NCBI GenBank assembly: GCA_963778225.1
Contig: CAVZTR010000012.1
Location: forward strand, 1 to 64,000
Direction of reading: 5' to 3'
Origin: JAGVSR01 sp963778225
Lineage (GTDB): Bacteria; Pseudomonadota; Alphaproteobacteria; Rhizobiales; Hyphomicrobiaceae
DNA length: 64,000 nt
Positions within the stretch are counted from its first letter, which is position 1, and each line of letters starts with the position of its first letter. A model generated the notes under the pieces. The model made no database searches. It was given only the letters and a program-made list of their open reading frames with translations, and was not told the DNA's origin. The position numbers and the translations under genes were made by a program. Shown piece by piece: positions 17,638-26,677 of the stretch.

Positions 17638-19834
17638 ATGCGCGCGCTCCTCGCCCTCACCCTCTTCATCACCGCCCTGCTGCCCGCTGCGGCCAATCCC
17701 GTCCGAAAGGACGCGGGGGTGGACAAGGCTGTCGAAGCCGCCGTCGAAACCTTGCTCCGCAGAATGACGCTGGAGGAAAAGGTCGGACAGTTGCATTTCC
17801 CATCTCTAGCGTTCCCGCATGCGCCGCAGGTCGAAGCCGTGCGGCGCGGCGAGATCGGGGCCATGCTCAATGTCGTCGATCCGCAGTTCATTCGTCCGTT
17901 CGCGGAGGCTGCCCGTCAGTCGCGGCTCGGCATTCCGATGCTCTTCGCGATCGATGCGATCTACGCGCTGAAAGTTACCTTCCCGCCGCCGTTGGCATGG
18001 GCCGCGACATGGCGGCCGGAGCTGGCAGAGCGGGCATCGTATGAGGTCGCGCGGGAAGCGCGTGCCGTGGGCGTCAACTGGACGTTCGCGCCCATGGTGG
18101 ACGTATCGCGCGATCCGCGGTGGGGGCGCGTCATCGAGGGCGCGGGTGAGGATGCGTTCCTCGCATCGGCCTTTGCGGCGGCGCGGGTGACGGGTTACCG
18201 GCGCGGTGGACTTGCAACGTCGGTCAAGCATTTCGTCGGGTACGGTGCGCCGGAGGGCGGGCGTGACTACACGGGTACAGAGATCTCTGTTCCTGAATTG
18301 ATGGATCGCTACCTGCCCCCGTTCAAGGCCGCTCTCAAGGCGGGGAGCGAGACCGTGATGGCGTCGTTCAACACCATCAACGGCGTGCCGGTGACGATGA
18401 ACCGGACGCTCGTGACGGACCTGTTGAAGAAACGGCTCGGGTTTGATGGCTTCGTCACCAGCGACTTCGTGGCGATCGGCGAACTCGTCAACCACGGGGT
18501 GGCGCGGGACCTGGAGGAAGCGAGCGTGCTCGCCTTCCGCGCCGGCATCGATTTCGACATGGCGAGCGGCGGTTACGACTTGTATCTGGCGAAGGCGGTG
18601 CGCGACGGCCGGATTAAAATCGCCGACGTAGACGAGGCGGTGCGGCGTGTTCTGAGGGTGAAGTTTAGGTTGGGCTTGTTTGAACAGACCGCCGCAGACT
18701 TCGAGGCATTGCCGCGAACCGTTGACGAAACAGAGGTTCGCCAGAGTGCACGCACAGTGGCGCGGGAAAGTTTCGTGCTGCTGAAGAACGACAATGCAAC
18801 GTTGCCGATCACCCCGGCAACCAGATCGATCGCGCTCATCGGAGCCACCGCCGACAGCGCGCAGCACGATCATTCGTGGTGGGGGCCGGCGGGCCACACG
18901 AAACCCAAAACCGAGACGTTGCGTCAGGCTCTGGAGGCGCGGATGCGGCTCGGGCAGACGATCCACTATGCGCCAGCGTTTGCCGATCCCTGCGGGCGTG
19001 AGTTTGCCGACAAGGCCGCGGCTATTGCGGCCGCCGAGCATGTCGGACGTCGTGGTCTACAACGTCATCGAGGACTGCGACATTCAGGGTGAAGGTGTGT
19101 CGCGCACAAACCTGGAACTCTCGGGGCGGCAACAGGAATTGCTGGATGAACTCGCAGCGACCGGCAAGCCGATCGTGCTGGTCGTCGAGACAGGGCGCCC
19201 GCTTGTACTCACTAAGGCCGACAAGCAGGTTTCTACGATCCTGATTGCGTGGCATCCGGGCACCGAGGGGCGCGCGGCATTGGCCGAGGTGTTACTCGGT
19301 GAAGCGGCGCCGTCCGGCAAGCTGCCAATGACGTTCCCACGTTCGGAGGGGCAGATTCCCATTGCCTATAATGCGCTGCCGACCGGGCGTCCATGGACCG
19401 GAAGCCGCTACACGACGGGATACATCGACGAGGCTCATACGCCGCTCTACCCGTTCGGGCACGGGCTCTCGTACACGACATTTGCATACGATCCGCTGGT
19501 GCTTTCAGAACCGAAGATGACGATGAAGGGCGAGATCGATGTCGACGTGACTGTGCGCAACACCGGATCGCAGAAGGGAAGCGAGGTCGTGCAGCTTTAT
19601 ACACGGCAGCTGGTGGCGAGCCGTTCGCGGCCCGTGAAGGAACTCCGTGCATTCGAGAAGGTGATGTTGAAACCGGGCGAAGTGCGCACGCTACGATTCC
19701 GCTTGAACGCGCAGGATCTCGGCTTTCATGACGATGCAGGGCGCTATGTGGTCGAAGCCGCACCGTTCAAGGTTTTCGCCGGCGGCAGTTCAGAGACGGC
19801 GGTGGCGACGGACTTTCTCGTCACACGCGAGTAA
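17638..19834 (+). CDS. bglX: Periplasmic GH3 beta-glucosidase, BglX-like, frame interrupted once
   Basis: From 17638 the protein starts with a signal peptide (MRALLALTLFITALLPAAA) and the GH3 N-terminal barrel. MTLEEKVGQLHF opens the domain, SVKHFVGYGAPEGGRDY carries the substrate-binding Lys-His, and GFVTSDFVA holds the nucleophile Asp276. The first frame ends at 19092. A second frame, entered near 19030, continues with SRTNLELSGRQQELL and TGKPIVLVVETGRPL, then a C-terminal domain and fibronectin-III-like region ending at 19834. Joined, the protein is about 730 residues, the usual BglX size. Without the repair, the truncated product would lack most of the C-terminal domain. The enzyme would release glucose from beta-glucosides in the periplasm. 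A one-base assembly error is possible. Its last 14 bases overlap the convergent CoA-binding gene. Confidence 0.85.
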
Positions 19835-20264
19835 CGCCAAGGCGGCCGAGTTCGATTTTCGGACAGCGATCCATGACGACGGTGAGGCCCGCATCCTGCG
19901 CGCGTCGCGCTGCCTCTTCGTTGATGACGCCGAGTTGCATCCAGACGGCTTTGAGCCCCAGGCGATCCTTTTGCTCGATGGCGTCTTCGACAACGGCCAG
20001 TGCGGCATCCGGAGCTCGAAAGACATCGACGATATCAGCCGGGGCGGGCATGTCAGCGAGCGAAGCATAGACTGTCTGACCAAGTATTTCGCCACCTGCC
20101 TGACCAGGGTTGATGGGTACGACCGTGTACCCCTTCGCAATCAGGCGTTCCATGACGCCATAGACGGGACGGTCGGGCTTCGGCGAGGCTCCGACGACGG
20201 CAAAAACGCGCGATGACCGCAGCAGACTGGCGATCTCGGCGTCGGTGGGATTTGTGAATGTCAT
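19821..20264 (-). CDS. CoA-binding domain protein, YccU type
   Basis: A 147-residue single-domain Rossmann protein. VFAVVGASPKPDRPVYGVMERL is the nucleotide-binding loop, GYTVVPINPGQAGGEILG follows, and VIDVFR-like DIVDVFRAPDAALAVVEDAI resembles succinyl-CoA synthetase alpha-type CoA-binding domains. The motif KAVWMQLGVINEEAARRA and the late Cys in VVMDRCPKIE are standard for the YccU family, whose cellular role is not established. It overlaps the glyoxalase stop by four bases (ATGA) and is the last gene of a three-gene minus-strand operon with glyoxalase and enoyl-CoA hydratase, so it may act on an acyl-CoA-related process (inference). Confidence 0.85.
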   Translation of the reverse strand: MTFTNPTDAEIASLLRSSRVFAVVGASPKPDRPVYGVMERLIAKGYTVVPINPGQAGGEILGQTVYASLADMPAPADIVDVFRAPDAALAVVEDAIEQKDRLGLKAVWMQLGVINEEAARRAQDAGLTVVMDRCPKIELGRLGVTRV

Positions 20265-20707
20265 CGCGATGAGTCTCCTGCAGGAGCCAAGCGCACGCGG
20301 CCTTCAGCATCCATCGTCCAGTATGGATTGTAGGCCACCTCCCACAGATGGCCATCCGGATCGGCGAAGTAGCCGGCATAGCCGCCCCAGAACGTCTTTT
20401 GGCCGGACTTCGTCAGCGTTGCGCCGGCTGCGACTGCTTCTTGCAGCACACGATCGACGGCGGCTTCGTTCTCGACGTTGCGGGCGAGTGCGATGCCGGA
20501 GAACCCCGTCGGCGTATCGGCGACCTGTGCGTCGGCTGCAAGATCGGACCGGCCAAAGAGGGCGAGCAGCGTGCCCCCCACATCCAGAAATGACACGCTA
20601 TCATTGGAACCTTCGAGCAGATCAAAGCCCAGCGTCACGTAAAAGCTGCGTGCGCGTGCGTGGTCTCGAACCCCAAGGGTGACGAGCGTAAGCGACGGGC
20701 GCGACAC
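20261..20707 (-). CDS. VOC-superfamily (glyoxalase/bleomycin-resistance-like) protein
   Basis: A 148-residue protein of two beta-alpha-beta-beta-beta modules. SLTLVTLGVRDHARARSFYVTLGF is the first module, and GYAGYFADPDGHLWEVAYNP is the C-terminal metal-site module with the conserved PDGHxWEV ending. Substrate and metal are unknown. I chose the GTG at 20707, two bases after the hydratase stop, over the TTG at 20725. It lies between the hydratase and CoA-binding genes with overlaps of a few bases, so it is almost certainly co-transcribed. Confidence 0.82.
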   Translation of the reverse strand: MSRPSLTLVTLGVRDHARARSFYVTLGFDLLEGSNDSVSFLDVGGTLLALFGRSDLAADAQVADTPTGFSGIALARNVENEAAVDRVLQEAVAAGATLTKSGQKTFWGGYAGYFADPDGHLWEVAYNPYWTMDAEGRVRLAPAGDSSR

Positions 20708-20709
20708 GT

Positions 20710-21525
20710 TCAGCAGCCTTTCCAAACGGGCGAGCGCTTCTCAAGGAACGCTCCGATGCCCTCCGCGGCGTCAGCCGCAAGCATGTTCTCCACCATCACT
20801 TTTGCGGCAAAGTTGTAAGCGTCGGCCAAAGGCATTTCGATCTGGTCGTAGAAGGCGCGCTTGCCGATCGCGACGGTGAGCGGCGACTTGGACGCGATGA
20901 TGCGCGCCATTTCCATGGCGGCGGCGAAACTCTCGCCCTTGGCGACGACGCGATTAACCAATCCGTATTCGGCGGCTTCCTGAGCGCCCATCATTTCGCC
21001 GAGCAGCAGCATCTCCATCGCTCGCTTGCGCGGAACGTTGCGCGACAGCGCGACCATGGGCGTGGAACAGAACAGGCCGATGTTGACGCCAGGTGTCGCG
21101 AAACGGCTATCGTCTTCGGCGACTGCGAGATCACACGTGGCGACGAGTTGGCACCCCGCCGCGGTGGCCGTTCCTTGCACGGCTGCGATCACCGGCTTGG
21201 GGCAGGCGACGATCGCCTGCATCAGTTCCGAACAGCGCGTCATCGTTTCGGCAAAGAAAACCCGGCCGCCATCGGGGTCGCTGCGGTGGGCCGTCATTTC
21301 CTTCAGGTCGTGACCAGCGCAGAATACAGGACCCTCGGCGGCGAGCACGATGGCGGAAATGGACGGATCGTTGCCCATCGTTGCGAGTTCGCCGCGCAAA
21401 GATGCCATCAGCGCAACGGAGAGGCTGTTGCGCTGATCAGGGCGATCGAGAAATAGAACCGCAATACCGGGTTCTGGCCGCTCGCTCCGGACCGGAGGCC
21501 GGACTACTCGCGCTTCAGCGTTCAT
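20710..21525 (-). CDS. Enoyl-CoA hydratase/isomerase family protein
   Basis: A 271-residue crotonase-fold protein. The oxyanion-hole signatures are AEGPVFCAGHDLKEM (residues about 64-78) and AAVQGTATAAGCQLVATCDL (about 113-132). The conserved DDSRFATPGVNIGLF segment follows. At the catalytic Glu positions of classical hydratase 1, one is Ala/Gly-type (GTATAAGCQ) and the other lies in the PGVNIG loop where Glu is not seen. So it may be a hydratase-like isomerase or hydrolase rather than a beta-oxidation hydratase. It is first in a three-gene operon and begins MNAEARVVRPP. Confidence 0.82.
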   Translation of the reverse strand: MNAEARVVRPPVRSERPEPGIAVLFLDRPDQRNSLSVALMASLRGELATMGNDPSISAIVLAAEGPVFCAGHDLKEMTAHRSDPDGGRVFFAETMTRCSELMQAIVACPKPVIAAVQGTATAAGCQLVATCDLAVAEDDSRFATPGVNIGLFCSTPMVALSRNVPRKRAMEMLLLGEMMGAQEAAEYGLVNRVVAKGESFAAAMEMARIIASKSPLTVAIGKRAFYDQIEMPLADAYNFAAKVMVENMLAADAAEGIGAFLEKRSPVWKGC

Positions 21526-21540
21526 GTCCGCTCCCGTAGC

Positions 21541-22146
21541 TTACTTCTTTTCTTCGGGCTTTGCCGGCGCGGCGCCATCTTCCGGCTGGCTCTCACCGGC
21601 GCCGTCGACGGTGAGCTTTTCAAGCTCGGGCTGAAACTTCTTCACGACATCAATATTGCTCTGAAACTGGAGAGGCTTGGCGGCCGCAATCTCCTGGTTC
21701 AAATCCTCGATCACGAGTTTTTTGTCGTCTTCGGGGATCGAGGCGTCGGTCTTGATGTTCTCGAGTTCGAGCTTCATCTTTTCCACCGGGTCTGTGTAGG
21801 CGCCGGTCTTGCGGTCGAGGCCGTCGAGCACGATCGAGATATTGGCGCCGACCGTCTCCATGTCCAGGAAGGACTCGAACCCGTGTTTCTTGGCGATGCC
21901 ATCGAGTTCACCCTTCAAGGCGTCGTCGGGCTTATCACCGCCTTCGAGCAATTTGCTGGATAACGGTTGCAGATCCTTCTGAGCAGCAATGAAGCCGGCC
22001 ACCTGCTTTTCGGTGAGTTCGATCTGCTTCAGTTCCTCCATTTCCTGCGCTGCCAGCGGAACGGGCCGGTTGGCGGCGGCGGCCAGGAGCAACACGGCAA
22101 TCGCAACGGCACGGCTGAGGAGGGAAGTCGGACGGGACGTGATCAT
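21541..22146 (-). CDS. Secreted protein of unknown function
   Basis: A 201-residue protein with a clear signal peptide (SLLSRAVAIAVLLLAAAANR, residues about 8-27). The mature part is acidic and helical (ELTEKQVAGFIAAQKDLQPL, DGIAKKHGFESFLDMETVG) and has a charged C-terminal tail ending PAKPEEKK. I do not recognise the family with confidence; its size and composition resemble alphaproteobacterial periplasmic helical proteins found near this position. The start at 22146 is chosen because the longer frame from 22290 runs through an AT-rich regulatory region. Gene order places it 15 bases after the hydratase start in the opposite sense of transcription flow, so it may be transcribed separately. 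Confidence 0.55.
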   Translation of the reverse strand: MITSRPTSLLSRAVAIAVLLLAAAANRPVPLAAQEMEELKQIELTEKQVAGFIAAQKDLQPLSSKLLEGGDKPDDALKGELDGIAKKHGFESFLDMETVGANISIVLDGLDRKTGAYTDPVEKMKLELENIKTDASIPEDDKKLVIEDLNQEIAAAKPLQFQSNIDVVKKFQPELEKLTVDGAGESQPEDGAAPAKPEEKK

Positions 22147-22292
22147 GGATGTGCTCCGAGACGAATAGGACGAAGGCCCTTTAACATACTGAATGCGTCT
22201 CGTCTGATGACCCACGAGTGCGTCCGCATTAAGGATGTTTGGCCAACGGGCGTAAGGCCGCCAAGTTCCCGAGCCGGTGCCCCCACACATGC

Positions 22293-22328
22293 GGTATTAT
22301 ATTACCTCAATTGAGGTATTATATTACC
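22293..22328. promoter_or_regulatory. AT-rich direct repeat with 16-bp palindrome upstream of rplM
   Basis: Two identical 14-base copies of GGTATTATATTACC (22293-22306 and 22315-22328) flank TCAATTGA. Together they form a perfect 16-bp palindrome, TACCTCAATTGAGGTA, at 22303-22318. It lies in the 353-base region between the divergent secreted-protein gene and rplM and is the most AT-rich spot nearby. It looks like an operator for a dimeric regulator. The regulator and the target gene are unknown. Confidence 0.5.
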
Positions 22329-22499
22329 ATACAAGTAAAATAGCGGATTTTCCGTCGTTTTTGATGACTTTCACGGCGGTTGGGGCGAGTTCTGCTTGAC
22401 GGTTGCGCACAGCTCCCGTATCTGCTCGCTCGTACGGGCACTAAGCTCGCATGCGCCCGCAAGTGCGCCACCGAACTCTCCAGGCTGGAACCTGAAACC

Positions 22500-22961
22500 A
22501 TGAAAACCTTCGTCGCCAAGCCGGGCGAGGTGGAAAAGGGTTGGATCGTGATCGACGCCGACGGTCTCGTCGTCGGCCGTCTCGCCGCCCTCATCGCCAC
22601 GCGCCTCAAAGGCAAGCACAAAGCCATTTATACGCCGCACGTCGATTGCGGTGACAACGTCATCGTCGTCAATGCCGAGAAGGTCGTCTTCACCGGCAAC
22701 AAGACCGAAGACAAGCTCTACTACCGCCACACCGGCTATCCCGGCGGCATCAAGGAAACGACGCCGAAGCGCTTGCTCGAAGGCAAGTTTCCCGAGCGCG
22801 TCATCACCAAGGCCGTCGAGCGCATGCTGAAGCGCGGTCCGCTGCAGCGGCAATTGATGCGCAATCTGCGCGTCTATAAGGGCTCGGAGCACCCGCACAC
22901 GGCTCAGAACCCGACGAAGCTCGACTTCGCGTCGCTCAACCGCAAGAACTCGAGGGCCTGA
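22500..22961 (+). CDS. rplM: 50S ribosomal protein L13
   Basis: A 153-residue ribosomal protein beginning MKTFVAKPGEVEKGWIVID. Family landmarks are DGLVVGRLAALIATRLKGK, DNVIVVNAEKVVFTGNK, YYRHTGYPGGIKE and ERMLKRGPLQRQLMRNLRV. It is an early-assembly large-subunit protein. I start at 22500; the upstream 40 in-frame codons are leader. rpsI begins five bases after its stop, the usual L13-S9 operon. Transcription probably starts in the AT-rich region near 22290-22330 (inference). Confidence 0.97.
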   Translation: MKTFVAKPGEVEKGWIVIDADGLVVGRLAALIATRLKGKHKAIYTPHVDCGDNVIVVNAEKVVFTGNKTEDKLYYRHTGYPGGIKETTPKRLLEGKFPERVITKAVERMLKRGPLQRQLMRNLRVYKGSEHPHTAQNPTKLDFASLNRKNSRA

Positions 22962-22966
22962 GTAAA

Positions 22967-23446
22967 ATGGCATCCGAAGCAAAGTCGCTGAGTGATCTCG
23001 GCGCCATCAAGACCGCAGCTCCCGCCGAGGCGCCGGTCCATGTCCAGAAGCTCGACAAACTCGGCCGCGCCTATGCGACCGGCAAGCGCAAGGATGCGGT
23101 CGCCCGCGTCTGGATCAAGCCCGGCAAGGGCGTGATCACGGTGAACGAGAAGGACTACACGAAGTACTTCGCCCGTCCCGTGCTGCAAATGCTGCTGAAG
23201 CAGCCGCTGAACGCAGCCAGCCGCCTGACCCAGTACGACATCCGCGTGACGGTCGCCGGCGGTGGTCTCTCCGGACAGGCCGGTGCCGTTCGTCACGGAA
23301 TCTCCAAGGCGCTGACCTACTTCGAGCCGGAACTGCGCGGCATTCTGAAGAAGGGTGGCTTCCTGACCCGCGACAGCCGCACCGTCGAGCGCAAGAAGTA
23401 CGGACGCATGAAGGCTCGCCGCAGCTTCCAGTTCTCGAAGCGCTAA
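22967..23446 (+). CDS. rpsI: 30S ribosomal protein S9
   Basis: A 159-residue protein. The conserved core runs from YATGKRKDAVARVWIKPG to the C-terminal KKYGRMKARRSFQFSKR, whose last basic residues reach the ribosomal P site in the family. The first 35 residues form an alphaproteobacterial N-terminal extension. It is co-transcribed with rplM and is followed by a strong intrinsic terminator at 23468-23503. Confidence 0.97.
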   Translation: MASEAKSLSDLGAIKTAAPAEAPVHVQKLDKLGRAYATGKRKDAVARVWIKPGKGVITVNEKDYTKYFARPVLQMLLKQPLNAASRLTQYDIRVTVAGGGLSGQAGAVRHGISKALTYFEPELRGILKKGGFLTRDSRTVERKKYGRMKARRSFQFSKR

Positions 23447-23467
23447 ACGGCACGTCATACATTCTGG

Positions 23468-23503
23468 AAACAGCCTGCTCTTTTCGGAGCGGGCTGTTTC
23501 TGT
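23468..23503 (+). terminator. Intrinsic terminator of the rplM-rpsI operon
   Basis: A 13-bp stem (23468-23480 with 23487-23499, one G-U wobble) closes a six-base loop TTTTCG. It is followed by a T-rich run. It lies 22 bases after the rpsI stop. Confidence 0.85.
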
Positions 23504-23612
23504 TTCCACCGCGACCATGCTTGCCCGCAACCGCGCAGGGTGCCACATAGCGGCGACGATCAGCTTCGCCTATGGCTGCAATAGCGCGCGGACCCACCGG
23601 AGACTTCACGCA

Positions 23613-24344
23613 ATGGAAATGGTCGAGACCGTCATCACCGACATCGGTCTCCTGCTGTCCCCCGACTGGTGGCGGACGCATTGGGTTGCCTTGTTCAACA
23701 TCCTGCTGATCGACCTGACGCTCGCAGGCGACAACGCCATTGTCGTTGGTATGGCGGCGTCGAAGGTCCATCCTTCGATGCGGGCAAAGGTCATCTTCTG
23801 GGGCATTGCGGGCGCGGTCGTGCTGCGCATCATGTTCTCCGCCGTCGCGCAGCAGATGCTGCAGGTCATCGGCCTCACACTGGCCGGCGGCCTCCTGCTC
23901 CTGTTCGTCTGCTGGAAGATGTACCGTCAGATCGTGGATGGCGACGAACACTCGATCGAAGACATCGAGGCGGGTCTCGCCAACACCACGACCACGGGCA
24001 GTGAAGTTCCATTCTGGTCGGCGTTGTGGACCATCATTCTCGCCGACCTTTCGATGTCACTCGACAACGTGCTCGCGGTGGCCGGTGCGGCCGGCGAATC
24101 GACGCTGGTGCTGGTGATCGGTCTGGCCGTTGCGATCATCCTGATGGCGGTTGCATCGACGTACATCGCCAAGCTGCTACACAAGTATCCCTGGATCGCA
24201 TGGGTCGGCCTCATCATCATTCTCTACGTGGCACTCGACATGATCTATCGCGACAGCCATCAGATCGCGTGCGCGGCCTACGGGGTCGGCTGCTCGGAAA
24301 CGATCTGGCAGGGCATTCTACACCGGTTGGGGCTCAGGGGCTGA
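23613..24344 (+). CDS. TerC/YjbE-family integral membrane protein
   Basis: A 243-residue protein of about seven helices. Two TerC repeats are marked by IDLTLAGDNAIVVGMAASKV and ILADLSMSLDNVLAVAGAAG, each with the conserved Asp-Asn pair in a membrane segment. These Asp residues probably bind a metal. Family members such as MeeY/MeeF-type proteins are linked to manganese export, and classical TerC to tellurite resistance. Which applies here is not shown. The start MEMVETVITDIG at 23613 follows the rpsI terminator by about 110 bases. It lies seven bases before argC, so the two may share a transcript. Confidence 0.85.
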   Translation: MEMVETVITDIGLLLSPDWWRTHWVALFNILLIDLTLAGDNAIVVGMAASKVHPSMRAKVIFWGIAGAVVLRIMFSAVAQQMLQVIGLTLAGGLLLLFVCWKMYRQIVDGDEHSIEDIEAGLANTTTTGSEVPFWSALWTIILADLSMSLDNVLAVAGAAGESTLVLVIGLAVAIILMAVASTYIAKLLHKYPWIAWVGLIIILYVALDMIYRDSHQIACAAYGVGCSETIWQGILHRLGLRG

Positions 24345-24351
24345 CGCTGCC

Positions 24352-25278
24352 ATGACCAAGGCGGTCTTCATCGATGGCGAGGCCGGCACGACGGGCCTCC
24401 AGATCCGCGAGCGACTGGCTGGCGAGAGCGCGATTCGCGTGCTTTCGATTGCGCCGGAGAAGCGCAAGAATGCGGATGCGCGCAAAGCGTTGATGGCCGA
24501 GGCCGATCTCGTCGTGCTGTGCCTGCCGGACGACGCGGCGAAAGACGCCGTGGCGCTGGCCAGCAGTCTTGGCAAGGACGCGCCGAAGATCGTCGACGCC
24601 TCGACCGCGCACCGCGTGTCCGAGGGGTGGGTTTACGGCTTTGCCGAACTCAACACGGAACAGGCCGGCAAAATCCGCCAGGCGGCGCACGTCGCAAATC
24701 CCGGATGCTATCCGACAGGCGCTATCGCACTGCTCAACCCGCTGGTGGCGGCTGGGATCGTTCCCCCTGATTACCCGATTTCGGTCAACGCCGTTTCGGG
24801 ATACTCGGGCGGCGGCAAAGCGATGATCGAGACGTACGAGCCTTCGCAGACAGCTCCAAGCTTTGAACTGTATGCGCTCGGTCTCGAGCACAAGCACGTG
24901 CCGGAACTGATGGCCTACACGGGGCTGACGCGGCGGCCGATCTTCGTGCCGTCGGTGGGCAATTTCCGGCAGGGTATGCTGGTGTCGATCCCGCTGCATC
25001 TCGACACGCTGCCGGGCATGCCAGCCGTGGCCGAACTCGAAGCCACACTGGCGCGGCATTATGCGGGCTCCAAATCGGTGCGCGTCATCGAGGGAGCCGC
25101 CGCAAAGCTTTCACGGCTGGAGCCAGAAGGCTTGAACGGCAGCGATGATCTTGAACTGTTTGTGTTCGGCAAACCGTCCTGGAAGCACGCGCTTCTGGTG
25201 GCACGCCTCGACAACCTCGGAAAGGGTGCCGCTGGGGCCGCAGTTCAGAACATCAAGCTGATGCTCGGATTGGCTTAA
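24352..25278 (+). CDS. argC: N-acetyl-gamma-glutamyl-phosphate reductase, type 2
   Basis: A 308-residue arginine-biosynthesis enzyme that reduces N-acetylglutamyl phosphate to the semialdehyde with NADPH. The nucleotide loop is IDGEAGTTGLQIRERL, and the catalytic Cys119 is in ANPGCYPTGAIALL. The substrate loop SGYSGGGKAM and the motif ELYALGLEHKHVPEL are those of the shorter type 2 class common in alphaproteobacteria. In many relatives argC follows rpsI, and here only the TerC gene is inserted. Its last four bases overlap the stop of the convergent SRPBCC gene. Confidence 0.95.
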   Translation: MTKAVFIDGEAGTTGLQIRERLAGESAIRVLSIAPEKRKNADARKALMAEADLVVLCLPDDAAKDAVALASSLGKDAPKIVDASTAHRVSEGWVYGFAELNTEQAGKIRQAAHVANPGCYPTGAIALLNPLVAAGIVPPDYPISVNAVSGYSGGGKAMIETYEPSQTAPSFELYALGLEHKHVPELMAYTGLTRRPIFVPSVGNFRQGMLVSIPLHLDTLPGMPAVAELEATLARHYAGSKSVRVIEGAAAKLSRLEPEGLNGSDDLELFVFGKPSWKHALLVARLDNLGKGAAGAAVQNIKLMLGLA

Positions 25279-26261
25279 GCACGCGCAGCGCTCATGCGCG
25301 CGAGGTAATCGTCCAACTGGTCGAATGTGCCGCCGTAGCCCTGCTCCATGGAAGCGTACATGCGTTCGAAGTCGGCTTGCTCTTCCGGGCTTGCGCCGAA
25401 GGGGCTGGCTGAGAGGCGAACGAGCGTCTTACCGCTGCCCGCATCCTCGAAGGAGACGACCGTCTCGGTCTCCAGTGGCCACGTTTGACTGAATGGTGCG
25501 CGCGCGATCGACCCACCTTCGGTGGCAAAGCCGCTGAGGAAGATGAGGCGGCGGCCCTTCACGATTTCGCGCATGAGGAAGCGGCCGAACATCCGTGCGC
25601 CGGTCGAAAAGGTCATGTCGTAGTGAAAAATTCCGCCGGGCCAGAAATCGAAAGACTTGATGCCGAGCGTGCAGCCTTTCGGGCCCCACCATCCGGCCAT
25701 GTGCTCGGCTTTCGTCCACGCCTGCCAGACGAGATCGCGAGGGGCATCGAACGTGCGCTCGACGACGAAGGCGCGCTTTGAAACCTCCGCCTGCTGCAGT
25801 GCAGTCACCGTGTCGAGACGCTGCAGTGTCTGCTGGCCTCCCTCGATTGCGCCGAACTTGGCCATGTTGGCTTTGGATTCAGCCGTTGCGCAGAGCATGC
25901 TCAGCGTGACGTGGGTGCCGCCTTCGACTTCTTCGAACGTAACCGTGACTTTGAAGGGATCGTGCAGTCCGGCGGGCTCGCCGTGATCGTAGACGAGACG
26001 GTGGGGCGGATCGATTTCGAGATAGGTGATGACGTTGGGATAATCGGTGCCGTCCGGCCCGTGCATCGTGAAGCGCCAGTTGCCGCCGGGGCGAAGGTCC
26101 ATTTCCGAGGTCGTGGTGGTGAAACCGTGCGGGCCCCACCATTCGCTGATGTGAGTTTTGTCGGTGAAGGCTGAGAAGACCAGATCTCGCGGGGCCTTCA
26201 GCGTGCGCTCGATGATGATTTCGCGATCCGATATGTCTTGTTTCGATGGCTTGTCCTGCAT
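25275..26261 (-). CDS. Tandem SRPBCC (AHSA1-type) domain protein
   Basis: A 328-residue protein made of two START/Bet-v-1-like AHSA1 domains in one chain. Domain 1 has IIERTLKAPRDLVFSAFTD and HISEWWGPHGFTT. Domain 2 repeats the pattern as VERTFDAPRDLVWQAWTK and HMAGWWGPKGCTL. Each ends with YASMEQGYGGTFDQLDDYL-type helices; only the second copy keeps that C-terminal helix. Such domains bind hydrophobic ligands. A single AHSA1 gene next to an ArsR gene is common, whereas a fused pair is less so. The ATG at 26261 is 17 bases after the ArsR stop and is preceded by GGAG, implying co-transcription. The ligand is unknown. Confidence 0.85.
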   Translation of the reverse strand: MQDKPSKQDISDREIIIERTLKAPRDLVFSAFTDKTHISEWWGPHGFTTTTSEMDLRPGGNWRFTMHGPDGTDYPNVITYLEIDPPHRLVYDHGEPAGLHDPFKVTVTFEEVEGGTHVTLSMLCATAESKANMAKFGAIEGGQQTLQRLDTVTALQQAEVSKRAFVVERTFDAPRDLVWQAWTKAEHMAGWWGPKGCTLGIKSFDFWPGGIFHYDMTFSTGARMFGRFLMREIVKGRRLIFLSGFATEGGSIARAPFSQTWPLETETVVSFEDAGSGKTLVRLSASPFGASPEEQADFERMYASMEQGYGGTFDQLDDYLARMSAARA

Positions 26262-26278
26262 GGCACTCAACTCCGTTT

Positions 26279-26677
26279 TTAACTGGGCTTGATCTTGCGG
26301 CGTGCACGCGCGGGTTTGGCAGATTTCACGGCTCGCTTGCGGATGGGCTGGGGCTCTGCCTTGGCCTGTAGCGTGGCGAGATAGGTTTCGAGACGATCGA
26401 AGCTCTCCTCCCAGAACCGGCGGTAGGGTCCGAGCCAGCGGTCGATCTCCTGCAACCGTTTTGCTTCGAGGCGGCAGGGGCGCCACTGCGCTTCGCGGCC
26501 GCGCTCTATCAGGCCTGCACGTTCCAGCACTTTCAGGTGCCGGGAAATGGCCGGCAACGAAACGTCGAACGGCTTTGCAAGTTCACCGACGGAAGCTTCG
26601 CCGCGTGCGAGGCGCGCGATGATAGCGCGGCGGGTGGGGTCCGCGAGTGCTGAGAAGGTTTCGCTGAGCGGATCCAT
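26279..26677 (-). CDS. ArsR-family transcriptional regulator (SRPBCC-associated)
   Basis: A 132-residue winged-helix protein. ALADPTRRAIIARLARGEASVGELA and the recognition helix VSLPAISRHLKVLERAGLIER match the ArsR/SmtB fold of the group that regulates AHSA1 genes. No metal-binding Cys cluster is present, so a metal sensor is unlikely. The C-terminus is basic (RKRAVKSAKPARARRKIKP). It is first in a two-gene operon with the tandem SRPBCC gene. Inverted TTTAAC/GTTAAA half-sites immediately before its start suggest autorepression. Confidence 0.88.
   Translation of the reverse strand: MDPLSETFSALADPTRRAIIARLARGEASVGELAKPFDVSLPAISRHLKVLERAGLIERGREAQWRPCRLEAKRLQEIDRWLGPYRRFWEESFDRLETYLATLQAKAEPQPIRKRAVKSAKPARARRKIKPS

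Noticed and set aside
17806..19041. A 411-codon minus-strand frame opposite bglX
   Set aside because: The plus strand has GH3 active-site motifs; this is a shadow.
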